In this document: positions 53,101 to 64,000 of the stretch, one piece after another
How positions within the stretch are numbered: position 1 is the stretch's first letter
Layout: each line of letters starts with the position of its first letter
Source of the DNA: Xiphophorus maculatus
Lineage: Eukaryota; Chordata; Actinopteri; Cyprinodontiformes; Poeciliidae
Assembly (NCBI RefSeq): GCF_002775205.1
Contig: NC_036451.1
Coordinates: 22,368,351 to 22,432,350 of the forward strand
Length of the DNA: 64,000 nucleotides
Reading direction: 5' to 3'
Program-made: the position numbers and the translations under genes
Notes under the pieces: model-generated
What the model was told of the DNA's origin: nothing
What the model saw: the letters and a program-made list of their open reading frames with translations, nothing else
Database searches by the model: none

Positions 53101-56100
53101 CAGTCTGACAGAAAGTACTCTACTCTATTTTCTTCTCTTCTATGCAAGGTAAGTAACAGAGTCACAGTAATGATAAGCTTAATCCTGTTGGTCCGTTTAC
53201 AACCACAAAAATTAAAACAAAATAAAATAAAAAACTTAAAATTTGCACCCGAGCAGCAGTGTAGCTGCCACCTGTATGCCTGGCGTCAATCGAACCAACA
53301 CCTGAACGTCGTGCTCACCATTCCAATGCAGTTCCTCAGAATGCTCCAGATGCTGAAGTCATTTCTCGAGAACATCGGCGCAGGTAAGCTGGCCCTGAAA
53401 AAATGTGCACGCATAATTACATGTCCTCCATAATTCATGTGTGATTTATTTGCGTTGAGCAAGTAGCGGTACAGAAGCTGGCATCGCTTTAAGAGAGCCG
53501 AGGCATCGAGACGAATAACAGTTGCAGGCGTCAATTCAAGAAGATGAATTCAAAGTAGAGGAAAGTAGGTGCTATAAAAGTGCGCAGTTAAGAAGGAAAC
53601 TCCAGACGAGACACACAAATGATCAACGAGACGCGTTGGAATCGTCCGGGTTTCTTCGGTTCGCAGGTGAAATGGCGGCGATTTGAAGGACGCCCGAATC
53701 GTGTGAGACACCGAGGGATCAGCAAACACGGGATCACACTCCTACCGGATTGACCTTATCAATATTTAACAAAGTGACACGGAGCTAGGCCCGCTCAATA
53801 CAACCCTTTCCCGTGGCTTTACCAGACAGAATCTCGCTCTAAATTATTCACACTACGAAGTGGAAAGACCCGAGGGAGGATAAAGAAGAGGAGAGGAGAA
53901 AAAAAAAAGACCAGGGGGGAAAGAACCAGCCAACCTCTCAGAGCAGGTAAGAGTATCTGCAACAATAAGAGACTTAAAAGAGAAAAATGGCCCCTTTGCT
54001 GAGTTTGTTCATCTTTAAGCCAGAGATGAAAGGCGCAGGGGGAGTGTGGCCAATTTGGTAAACCGTGGGGGCATATTGCACTTCTGACCTGTGCTTTGTT
54101 ATCCCGTTGGACTGAGTCTCGTCCCTGTCTCCATGGTGATCCTCCTGCAACATGCTGGTGGCGGGGCTGCTGCACGGGCTGCTTAGCATGACAGAGCCTT
54201 CGTCCTCCTCCTCGTCCTCTTCAAAGGAATTGCTGGCCACCGTCTCAAAGCCGCTCAGGGAGAGCTCAGAGCCCGACTCTGATGGAGACGAGGAGACATG
54301 GTGATGAGTGCTCAGAGGAGAGTTGGGGGGGGGGGGGGGGGGGGGGTACAAAGGCTGATAACACGGGCTGCTGAAGAGTATAAAGCTTCTTTAATTAATA
54401 GATGTGGAGGGGTGGGGGAGATGCTTCTTTAAATCTGATTGACTAGTAAGTGCAAACAGAGAGGCTTATAAATGGGAAAACTTTTAGAAACTGTTTTCAT
54501 GTTGCAGGCAATGACTGCAACACTATGCTCGTTTTTTAAAAGAGCGTATTTATGGCAAATTTACAGATAATAACAAGTAATTCCTCACGCCTTTCATTAG
54601 TTATTCAGTTGTTGATTATTTAAACCATATCATGTCCCCAAAGATGTTCGTCTAGGCAAAAGTACTTCAAAAAAAGAAAAAGAGATCTGTCAGTTCCACC
54701 AAAATATGTTTTCTATTGTGTCCAGTTACATAAAGGGTAGCTAAGAAAACATTACTGTTAATGTTAATATAACATACTGCTGTTGTTATTCTCATGTGTT
54801 TGTTTAAAAAAAAAAAAAAAGAAAAAGAAAAGAAAATCATGCTGGTAAACACTTCACGAAATGTCCAGAGTTTTGTCCAGTGATAAACCTGTTTAATTTA
54901 CAGGACTCTGTGTTTGTTTGACCTAAAGTTAAAAGTACCTACACCTGAGCTGTACTTTGTGCTCTGCTTTAAAATCAAAATCAAAATTCAAAAATCAAAA
55001 CCTGAAGGTCAGAAACAGGCCGGAGTGATTATGACGAAAACATCAGAAATGGTGCAAACCAAAAACCAGCATCATAAACGGGGGAATATTTGAATTTCAT
55101 CCTGCTTTTTCATACGTGCACAGCAGGAATAGTTTATTGAATAATGACAATCAAGCTATTTTTGTTGTTGTAATATTAGGCTAATCATGGAAAAGCCTAA
55201 ATCAAGAAGGCAAGATTAACTTAATTTTCGCCAAAGCTTCAACATTGTTAGAATATACCAAAAATTCCTGTAATTAAATGAAAATGTCCACTACTGATCA
55301 CTCAGCTGTGACATGACTATCTACAGTAGGTATCATAACTACACACAATAAGATAAAATGCTTAAAATGCTTTAATGACGACTACAAGTTGACCAAAAGT
55401 CATCAAACATCAGTCAGACATAAAAGCAATAAAAACCCGGCAAACTTGAGTCTCACACATACCGAAGGAATTCACCGGCAGCAGCAACAACAACAACAAA
55501 AAAAAAGTATCCCGGTGTCCTGCAGGTGAACGAGAGTGCAGCGAGCGTGAACGGGAACGCCGGCCTGTCACAGAATCCCCCTCCGAGTCCCGAGAGCGCT
55601 CGATAACTTGTCAACTCACCAGACACGGCGTCGTGGAACTCATCCTCGCTGAGGGCGCTGCGCGGTGACGATCCCTTGACGACGGATTGCTCAAGTTCGT
55701 GATGCTCCGTGGCGAGAGTCTGCAGCGCCTCGGAGAGGATTTTGTTCTTCTCCACCTCCTGCTCCAATTTCACACTGCGCACCTGAGCTCGCCACGCACA
55801 CACACACACCCATAGCCAAAACACACACACACACACGCAGACAAAAGAAGGACAGATTAATCACTGACTGAAAGACAAAAATTAAAAAAAGAAAAGGGTG
55901 GAGGGGGATTCAGTTTTGCACTTTTAGCAACTACTGATTGACAGTCTGCTTCTCTCATGGCGACCAAAAGTCAATTCTCAAGGAAAACAGGAGGCAAACA
56001 CTCAAGGTCTCCAGACAGGCTGTGATGGCAGTTGGTCTCGCAATAATCAGCATGTCAACGGATTGATCATCCTCTCTTTTATCAGAGCCACAGAAAGACA

Positions 56101-59100
56101 GAGCTTCTCTGTAACAGAGGACGGCTGCCTTGATGTCGCCGTCTCAAATGGCCAGCTGGAGAACATGATTCCTGTGCAGGCGAGACCGATCAAATGACAG
56201 CTGCTGGATGCTGAATAAACCATTAGTTAAAACTCTACCTTAACACAAAGTGCAGAAGTATTCGTATCCCCTGATTTTGTTCCACAATTCTGTCAACGCA
56301 CAACTACAAAACTTCAGCGTATTTCCATGGGATTGTTTGCGACAGGCCGACGGAGAGTAGCGATGAAGTGAGAGAAGTGGAGGGAAAATGGTGCATAATT
56401 TTCAAACACATAAAACCTTGAAAAATATGATTGTGTGGAATCATTTTTGCGTTGCAATTAAAGATGCAAGTCTGTTGCATTGGAGGGGTTGTCCAGTCTT
56501 TGGAGAATAGATCAAACTTCAAATCGCATGGAGAGTGAGTGAGAACAGCAATTTTAGGTGTCGTCAGGCTCGCAATTGGATTTGGGTTTGGACTTTGACT
56601 GGACCATTTTAACATTAACATTTTAACAATTATACAACCGTACATCTTGGAAAAGCAAAAGTAGAACCTCCTGCACAATCAACAGGAATGCAGCAGTTGG
56701 TTTTTGGATGGTCAGTCAACAACGAAACACTTGTCCTTTCCAGCAGCCATTGTACAGTGCATGCAGCGGTAAAACCAGCTGATCAAACGTGCTGCAGCTC
56801 AGTTTGGGTTACTGGGTGACAGGCTGGGCTTTGCTGTGGTTGCTAGGTAACAATGCAGTGTCCGTTGATTGTGATTTAACAATTGGGAGGTTTTTTGAAA
56901 CGGCTCATTTTCCAGATACCAGAAAACAAAAACTTACTGCCAGAAAACAGCTGGGTGTGTTTTTTTTAAACACCTGGGTGGTTTTAGAGGCAGTAGAGAC
57001 CCAAATGGAAGTACAAAAACGTGCAAAATGCTTAAATGACATAAGCGTTGCAAATTAAGTGACCTGTGGCTTTTATTTAGGGCCGTTATTATTATATTAT
57101 TAGACATGTACGATGTGATACGTGTTGACAAAAAGAAGGCATTAAATTTCAGCTGCACCTTTACGGAAATCCATTTTTACTGCCGCCAGTGATGGGCTGG
57201 CATTTTATTAATCCAGTTGGAGATCACTGACTCCACAGGCACAGAGACAAAAAAAATATCTGACTACATACAACAAAAGAAAACAAGCTGCAATGCTGTA
57301 TACAGTACAATGACCCGAACTTCAGGGAGATTCTGGCAGTCAACCTCTCCAGTGGCGCTACTTTTGCAGGACTGTGGGAGCTGGAAGTGATTCAGCTTTT
57401 CCATCGTGTGCGAGTCTTGCCGGGTCATTCACACTTCGAACATGTCATGTGCAAACTGTGCCATTCAGTGCAGGTCTATTGAAAGGCGAGCTCTAGGATT
57501 GTATCAGCCCGTCATTGAGCGCTCTGCAGCTGGAGGCCGCAGCTCAAAAGACGGCACAGCTGAGCGATCAAGGCCTAGTGTCGGTGTAAACATTGAACTC
57601 TGCGGCCGCCCGGTTTCTGAAGCAGGAAGAGTTAACCACTTTCTGGCAGCAGCGCCGTCTACACTAAAGATCTCTCGGGAATTCTGCCTCTGTTGAATGA
57701 GAAAGAGTAAAACCCTTCACTCACACAACCACTGATGGTTATTTATTTATTTTTTCCTTCCTCACTTCTAGTGTTGCTCATAATTTAGGCTTTTGTATTC
57801 TGTCACTTTGTTCGTGCCTTTGTCCGTTTTCCCTTTAAAAAAAAAAAAAGAATTATGCAAAACGGAACTGAATCTGTGCATTATCATGTAAAGGCGAACT
57901 CGCCTGGATTTACATACCCAGCAGTTCATGAGTGCCTTTACTCAGCAGTCCATCGAAACCGGCGGCACGACTACACAACGCACCGGTTTTAATAAGCAGA
58001 GCTGTGCCAGCGGTGACTAATTCTCATTCTAGCGTCACGTTCAGATTTAAATCGGGTTCAGGATAAGAAACTGTCAGCAACTACAAAAAGAAAGTCATAA
58101 ATCTACTAATTAAAACGTTACAGCCACCATTACAGAACTAATGAACCCTTAAGTTATAATAAAGAGAGAGTAGACAGTCTTTGTTTCTTTTAATTATTCT
58201 GTCTATTCATTTTGCCTCAGCCCCAACAAACATATTTCAGTCCTTAGCCAATAATCTCTCTGCACAAACGGCAACTGAATCCAGTCTTGCCAGCGCAGTC
58301 TCTTCATTACCAGGCTTGATGATGAAAACAAAGAATATTCAGTAATCTAAAACCAGTAGAGAAAATGTAAGCAACCTACTTGCACACTGTATGTGAACTG
58401 TTGCATGTAAAATTCATGAGCAGTAAATATTGTGCTAGTTATCAGTATTGGACCAAAGAAAGCAAGGCCGCTGCAAGCCTTTAAAATTGTGATGCTTTTG
58501 ATGGGTCAGATAGACTCAAAAAATTATAACAGCAGCTGGGAAGGGGGGGGCCCAATTAAATGTTTTGTCATGGGGCCCAAGATTCCTGGCAGCGCCCCTG
58601 GTCACAAGCATGTTGAGTAACATGGATCTACTCCATTCAGTATGTTAAAATTAGTGTATAAGCTAAAATTAGCCAAAATGCTAACTACATTGACTTCCTC
58701 CATTCAGTGTGCTAAACATGGCTAATAAATAAAAAAAAAAGAAGCTAAAAAGCTTATTTTAGGCAAAAGGCTACTGCTAATGTGGGCCATAGCCACATTA
58801 GCAATGTTTGTGCTAATGTTAAGGCACTTTTGTAAAAGTAAAAATCAGATATTTACTTCGTGGCACTTGGTTACCAGAAAACGCGCTCATCTCTTAACAC
58901 CAAATTAATTATTGTGTATAAAACATAAACTCTTTAATAACAAAAGAGCTCTTTTTAAAAAGAATTGTGCAGTTGGTGAATTTTTCAGAAAAGTGAAAAT
59001 GTTTTTTTGTTTTTTTTTGTCATTGGTGTTGAATTTCAACACAAAAGTAAAAAATCTGATTTATACTTTGAGGCAGTTTGTTACCAGAAAAAAAACGCTC

Positions 59101-61824
59101 ATCTCTTAACACCAAATTAACAACAAATAATATTATTATTTATGAAACAGAAGCTCTTTTGAAATCATGCTTATCTGCTTAAATACAAGAAATTTGCAGT
59201 TAGTAAATTTTGCAAAAGTAAAAATCAGATGTTTACTTCGTGGCACTTGGTTACCAGGAAACCCGCTCATCTCTTACCAACAGCTAACAACAACTAATAT
59301 TGTTAATGTTCAAAAACATAAGATTTCTTCTGCTCTTTTGAAATAATACTTATTTTATACTACTTAGCAAGAATTGTGCAGTTGGAGAACTTGGCAGAAA
59401 AGTGAAAATGTTTTTTTTGTGTGTGTGTCATTAATGGTAAATATATTATAAAACAGACTGTCAACCCAAAAGTAAAAATCTGATTTATACTTTGTGGCAG
59501 TTTGTTACCAGAAAATAAACGTCCAACACCAAATTAATTATTGCTTATAAAACAAGATCTTTTGAAATACTGCGTATCTGCTTAGACACAAGAAATGTAC
59601 ATTTAATGTCACACCTTCCAGATGTTTATTGCTTAGACAATTATAAAGCCACGCGTTATTTATTTTCCTCCCATTTTACATGTATTAACTATTTCTGTTT
59701 TGGCTAAAAATCTCTTTGTGGCTGTGATGCGATGGAGTTTGAAGACCTTTTGCAAGACACAATAAACCCAGCATTATAATCCGGAGTGTCCATATTCAGG
59801 CGCCTCAAAAATACACGTGTCAGTGCTCTGAAGGCTCACAACAAAAAGCCTTTAGCTTAGCATAAAATGCAGCAAGATGTGCAGAAGCTATGAAAACACA
59901 CTTATTGCACGCAGCACAAAAAGGCTACCACAAAACTGACTTATGTAAATCATCACCATCGCTATGCTTTAAATCTAATTTTATACAACTACAAATATTC
60001 TTATTGTTCAAAAAACAAGCAATGCTGCAGTGGCAGCAGTTGCGAACCACATGCAAGTAGGATATGATATGTCAAAGCCTGCAGAATCCTTAGAGGAAAA
60101 ACTTGTCCCTCCGTTTATAATCACATCACTCCCGACTAGCTAATTCCACAGGAAGTTCTCACAAAGCACATCTTGATTTTGAAATTTTAATCGGAAGGAA
60201 AATACCAAAGCAGAACCGAGAACCGAGGGTCAGGAACTAGAAGAATCCTGCTGATTGCAGCATTCAGAGGGTTTATAGAGAAGATTCGCACAAAAAACAA
60301 AGAAACACTCGACCGGCCTGAGCCTGCACGGTTTAGGCTCGGGCCCCAAAAATCCTAAATAAGCTCCACTTTGATAAATAAAATGAGAACGAAGATGGTC
60401 TTTTTGTTGTCACTCTCATTATTTATGCCTGACATTAAAATTTGTGATATGAATTTTGCACTAAATGTGGCAAAACAAAAGGAACGTAAAAAAAAAAAAA
60501 GGAAAGAGGGCAACTACTTTTTTTCCACAGTACCTTAGGAAATCCACTACTGATTTTTGCTAAACAATTTTCTGAAAACCCTCAAAGAGTTTAGCGGGAG
60601 GAGATTTAGTTGTCTAAATTCTCGGACACTCACCCCCTCCTGTCTGGAGAAGAGGCTGAGGCAGGCACTGAGACTGGAGGCCGTCTTGCTGGACAAGTCG
60701 CAGATCTCCTGCATCTTTTGCAGCGCAGCCGAAGGAAATCCTGCCAGGATGAAACAGAAAACCAGATAATTAAAAAAAAATTTAAAAATAAATAAATAAA
60801 AATGCCTTAAAGCTTCTTTTGGAAACTTTCAAAAGAACTTCAAAAAGCAAGCAAATGGCTGAAATCCCTAACAACCAAAACAGACGTCATCTTCTTAATT
60901 AGCAGCAATTCAGACGTTTTTTTAATCGCGCCATATAATCTGTTTGATGATGCTTTCAGTTTTAATCATGAGCCTTTCATTTCTGCTCTTAAACTATTGA
61001 AAGCTCTTGAACTTTCTTTCTTCTTACACGTGGATGGGTGCTAAATTGAGGAACAAAGCAGAAGAAATGAACAGAGAAACACGGCGTCGCTTTTGACGGA
61101 GATGCACGCAGTTTCGTGATGCAAGCAAAGATGCATCACCATCGATTGACCCCATCAATGAACGGTTTACCGGAGAGGATGCAAATTATATCCTTCTGCT
61201 TTTGAAGTCAACTCTTTTAACCCATTTCTTATGGCTCTGGGCCAATAAGACATAAAAAAATGTATCACTACTAAAGATAAATGAAAACATAATTGCAATA
61301 GAAGAGCTTCAGAGATAAGCAAAGTGACTGTAAAGCGGTTCTCTCTCACTGCATTGGTTTTTCTTTAATTTGCCACCTATGTGCTGATGACACAGCAAAG
61401 GGGTTGGGAGGAAAAAAAACAACTAAACGAAACAGGAGTGATGGTGAAATAATAGATTTTTACGTTCTGACAGCCCGTCATTTTTCAGCATGGACAGGAA
61501 CGCCGCCACCTCCTGTTCCAGCTTCTTCTGGCTGACCTCCGCCGCCTGGTGAGTCAGAGAGACGTGAGAAAGATGCAGATGAGTGAGGGAGGCGGCGCGT
61601 GTCGGGATGAAGCGGCGCGGCGCGCCTCGTTCACAGAAAACGCTCCGGACCGCTGTGCCAACACGCTCGTTATGTACGTCTTTGTTTACAACCACCTGTA
61701 GCGAGTCCGTCAGTTCCCCTAGCGACATGCCTTGCTCTTCCTCCTCCTCCTCCTCGCTGCCCTGCTCCTGGGAGCAGTAGTGTGTGCTGTAGGCGGAGTG
61801 CTCCTCCAGCGCATCCAGCCATGC
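43050..61824 (-). CDS. osbpl1a: osbpl1a / ORP1 (oxysterol-binding protein-like 1A), 3' two thirds
   Basis: Sixteen coding exons in transcript order: 61696-61824, 61464-61545, 60634-60740, 55620-55782, 54089-54278, 53319-53394, 49974-50108, 49727-49824, 48446-48628, 48264-48371, 46857-46946, 45323-45449, 44255-44368, 44034-44157, 43850-43940, 43050-43152; 639 residues with every phase matching. ORP1 is a sterol/PI4P-binding protein; its long form sits on late endosomes with Rab7 and touches the ER through VAP. The C-terminus SYSQLPDIY, EQVSHHPP and the FFAT-like motif identify it. The ankyrin repeats and most of the PH domain lie past the right edge. The gene is convergent with lama3. Confidence 0.95.
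46242..46812. mobile_element. Fold-back element in osbpl1a intron
   Basis: The ends read TTAAAGCTG and CAGCTTTAA. Internal arms are inverted copies: CAACCAATCAGAGCCAGGAG followed by 'gagggcc' (about 46439-46466) against CCTCCTCCTGGCTCTGATTG then 'gttgtttctgacc' (about 46608-46640), and ACATATTTGTTGAAACTGTC against 'gacagttttaacaaatacgt'. No coding. Related to 35770-35992. Confidence 0.75.
47624..47699 (+). repeat. (GT)n microsatellite
   Basis: About 37 uninterrupted TG units in an osbpl1a intron, likely highly length-variable. Confidence 0.97.
49050..49215. mobile_element. Tc1-like terminal fragment
   Basis: 'gtggcttgcaaaagtattaa', 'tttgtcacattgcagccata' and 'aacgaccaacacaaagtggt' are the end sequences of a fish Tc1-like family. 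Only about 165 bp remain. Confidence 0.55.
50111..53318 (-). other. osbpl1a intron (3.2 kb) before the lipid-transfer domain exons
   Basis: AT-rich intron with the LINE remnant at 51215-51330 and an A-rich low-complexity patch (AAATAAATAAAAATAAA) at about 52013-52050. No exon seen. Confidence 0.45.
51215..51330 (+). pseudogene. LINE reverse-transcriptase remnant
   Basis: From 51231 the plus strand reads GVLQGYILRPLLFLVNIHDL and SDALCLL, a degraded copy of the G.PQGS.LGPLLFL.YINDL block of non-LTR reverse transcriptases. Flanking sequence (about 50430-51214) is probably the same decayed element, but is too degraded to read. Confidence 0.7.
53319..55782 (-). CDS. osbpl1a: osbpl1a: FFAT motif region and start region of the short isoform
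   Basis: Exon 55620-55782 (VRSVKLEQEVEKNKILSEAL, then LSEDEFHDAVS) carries the FFAT-like VAP-binding core E-F-x-D-A preceded by acidic residues. Exon 54089-54278 is Ser- and acid-rich and contains MLQEDHHGDRDETQSNGITK, which aligns with the place where the mammalian short form ORP1S begins (a Met shortly before SNGI.KHR). Exon 53319-53394 reads ASLPAPMFSRNDFSIWSILR, the lid-side start of the lipid-transfer domain. Confidence 0.9.
54325..54346 (+). repeat. G homopolymer run
   Basis: About 22 consecutive G residues, 47 bases upstream (in transcript sense) of the acceptor of exon 54089-54278. On the sense strand it is a C run in the pyrimidine-rich zone. It is prone to length error. Confidence 0.9.
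56240..56690. mobile_element. Decayed Tc1-like element in osbpl1a intron
   Basis: 'agtgcagaagtattcgtatcc' and 'aatggtgcataattttcaa' are degraded terminal parts; a middle piece reads 'ggacttgactggaccatttt'-like. No coding left. Confidence 0.5.
57330..57700. other. GC-richer, CpG-containing island in osbpl1a intron
   Basis: Markedly less AT-rich than its surroundings, with several CpG (GCGGCCGC at about 57602-57609). A 96-codon plus-strand frame exists but resembles nothing I know. Possible regulatory DNA. Confidence 0.35.
58834..59615 (+). repeat. Alternating A-B-A-B tandem repeat
   Basis: Four units start with AAAAGTAAAAA at 58834, 59043, 59214 and 59468. Units 1 and 3 share 'tttacttcgtggcacttggt'; units 2 and 4 share 'ctgatttatactttg' and 'ggcagtttgttaccag'. 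Each is followed by CTCATCTCTTA or AACACCAAATTAA motifs. The A-A spacing is 380 bases and the B-B spacing 425 bases. Confidence 0.75.
60634..61824 (-). CDS. osbpl1a: osbpl1a: end of PH domain and coiled-coil exons
   Basis: Exon 61696-61824 starts AWLDALEEHSAYSTHYCSQE, the last helix of the PH domain, followed by an acidic run (seven Glu) and GMSLGELTDSLQ. Exon 61464-61545 (AAEVSQKKLEQEVAAFLSML) and exon 60634-60740 (FPSAALQKMQEICDLSSKTA, SLFSRQEG) are helical. The junction from 61464 to 60740 relies on the unusual donor GAAC|GTAAAA, but phase and length fit. Confidence 0.88.
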
Positions 61825-64000
61825 CTGGAGGGAAAATAAAAACAGAGATTTTTTTGTCTTCTTTCAACCGTTGTGACAAGCGGCCGATTTAGCTACGAAA
61901 AGTGGAAATGCAAAGGCTTAAACTAAAATTAGAGACATTTTTACATGAAAGTCGGAGAAAATGGAAGGAAGGGAAATGGGTTGTTACAGCGCTACGTAAA
62001 TGTACCTAAAGGTATGCCAAAGTTACTTTTAGTAGCAAATATTAATTGATTTTTAGTCCGTCCTTTGATTATAATTTAGTTTTAGTCAGGATTTAATCAT
62101 CTTGTTGTATTTTTCACCTTTAGTCTAATTTCAAATCAGACTTACTGCCAGATTTACTAAAAATTTTTGTTTTCCTTTTCTTTGGTCCATAAATTGACTT
62201 AAGGCAATAGTCATAGTCAGATATTAAGGTATGATTATCTGACTGAAGGCAGATATTAATGCCTCAAATCATAAACTGATTTAAGGCATTAATATATTAA
62301 TTTCAAAGAAAAAATATTTTTTTACATCTACATTTAAGCTGAAAATAAATATTCATAATAATTAATAATAATATAATTGAAATGATATTATTTCAAATTG
62401 TTTTGCTACAGGAAATGTAAACTGTAATTGGGTCACTCCACCATATTAATATGTCAAGTCAGATGAAACACATTTTCTCATTCTTCTTTCTTCCTTTTTT
62501 CCCCCCCCTTAGCTTTTCACTCATGGTGGTATAAACTACCATCAGGTGGTTGTAATGACAGGAAATGTTATTAAGCAATAAATAATTTTAGTCTTATCTG
62601 CACATGAAACGTTAGTCCAGAGATGTGATGAAGGTAAACGTAGATCTTTTAATACACAAACGTACACGTACTTATATAAAAATGTAGATTTATGCAACAC
62701 AACTAATAAACTGAGTGGCTCCAACATTTTTCTCGCCTTTTTATTCATCGATGTAAACTTTAGACATTTATAATCATAGTTGTTGTTTGCATTCATTTGA
62801 ATGAGGGGGATAAAAAAAATGCTGCGGATGAAAACCATTATGAAAGAGTTACTAGCACTCCTTAAACGTCCTTTTTCTCACTTTCCTGCCTCAAACTTTA
62901 AAGCACTCCACTGGGATCCAATCACACATAGTAGAACCTGATTAAAGAGGCATTCAATTTGTTTTAAAAATAAAAAAAACTAACTGTGTGTCATGTATTT
63001 GCACTTAACCACAGACCTCCTCCAACCTGATAAAAATAAAAAAGATCTAGGACAAATAGTTGTCTTTTGAGGTCACCTGACAGCAAATCCAGGAAGGACT
63101 CAGACGTTTACTGGCCGTACATTTGTATGTTGCCTTCCCTTCTTGGCCCAATAAATAACACGAAGGTTTGTGGTTATAATGGAATAAATCATGAAAATAT
63201 TCAGGAGTTAAAAATCAATTCGCAGGGAAGTACAGCTTGCACAATGACGAATAGCTGGCGGTGGCGTCTCACCTCGTTCTGAAAGATTAAAAATGTATAA
63301 AAAGATCAAAAACAGGCACATTTTATTCATCTGGGGAAAAATAAATCATGCAAGCAGAAAAACCTTCACCTCTTTGCCGTGTTGATGCTAAATTAATTGT
63401 AGCAATTTATCACCTCTAACAGGTTTATTTATTTATTGTCAAAGTTGGACGAGTTGGGTTGCAGAGTTTCAGACACGCATAAAAGGATAAAGTTTTGGTC
63501 GCTGCGACAACGCACAGGAAGTTGTTATCTTCTGACAGCCAGAGATAACAATCAGAACTGAGAAGGGATGTTACATAAGCTCAAACATGACAGAAAGAGC
63601 ATTTCTGTGCTCATTGCCAAATTTCTGTTTTTGTTTCACATCCGTCATGGTAAAAAAATATATAAAAATATTCATATTCTCTTCTTTCTGCACCTTAGCA
63701 GCTCATTTCATTCTGATGTGAAGACTCAGAGGGTCAGGGGTCAGTGACATGGTTTTAGTTTTACAGATCAACTAGCAGAAGCTAAATATTCAGAGCAGTA
63801 AAAGCCCGAGCTGCTCCGATATAGTTTTACTTTTGTTAATATGAACAAAATTTCTTTCACTTCACAACAATCTAGTACTCTGCGCCCCTTCATATTAAGG
63901 CAGGCTGTTTTTTTAAAAAAACAGATTTGTACTCACTGGCTTTTAATGCAGGGTGAGAGGTTCATTTGTTGGACATTTTTACGTTTTTCTTTCTCTCTTA
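61825..64000 (-). other. osbpl1a upstream intron(s) to window edge
   Basis: AT-rich. No substantial exon is recognisable. A 6-base candidate microexon lies at 63273-63278. A possible short exon end with donor GTGAGT lies near 63937, too weak to call. Confidence 0.4.

Noticed and set aside
53819..54175. 118-codon minus-strand frame overlapping an osbpl1a exon
   Set aside because: It is the wrong frame of exon 54089-54278 extended into the intron; the frame giving SNGITKHR fits family and splice phases.
57406..57696. 96-codon Cys-containing frame
   Set aside because: No homology recognised; explained by the GC-rich island having few stop codons.
58834..59615. CRISPR-like array because of repeated blocks
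   Set aside because: Units are long, diverged and alternating, without constant short repeats and unique spacers; the DNA is vertebrate.

Overview
The window is vertebrate nuclear DNA, almost certainly from a teleost fish. It has short, spread-out exons with GT/AG splice sites, AT-rich introns full of fish-type transposon debris, and a gene order matching human 18q11.2 (ANKRD29, LAMA3, OSBPL1A). I cannot name the species. Exon limits below were read by eye from splice signals, continuity of codon phase and resemblance to known family members; none was computed.

Left to right: (1) about 1-10,100, minus strand: the 5' part of ankrd29. It has a minute coding exon 1 (10083-10094), exon 2 (1131-1241) and a 33-residue ankyrin-repeat exon (48-146). 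Intron 1 holds a whole endogenous retrovirus in the same orientation (1410-8841), with apparently identical 597-bp LTRs and a 5-bp target duplication, but a badly broken pol. (2) 12,004-16,622, plus strand: a complete secreted papain-family cysteine protease (cathepsin L-like, about 352 residues, 8 exons). (3) 18,453-39,542, plus strand: a laminin alpha-3 gene of the short (alpha-3A) type: signal peptide, three EGF-like LE modules, coiled coil and five LG domains in about 39 exons. (4) 39,543-42,230: intergenic, with a decayed Tc1-like transposon. (5) 42,230-61,824, minus strand: the 3' two thirds of osbpl1a (ORP1), 16 coding exons giving about 639 residues. These cover the end of the PH domain, the VAP-binding FFAT-like motif and the whole lipid-transfer domain. 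Its 5' end (ankyrin repeats, most of the PH domain) lies beyond 64,000.

The genes do not form a pathway. Ankrd29 is a cytosolic repeat protein of unclear role, the cathepsin is lysosomal or secreted, laminin alpha-3 is an epithelial basement-membrane chain and ORP1 works at ER-late endosome contacts. Lama3 and osbpl1a are convergent; ankrd29 and the cathepsin are divergent. The most notable points are the trans-mobilised-looking provirus, the lack of any room for the long alpha-3B laminin exons, the cathepsin sitting where those exons lie in mammals, an unresolved frame problem in the laminin coiled coil, and several fold-back or tandem repeats.
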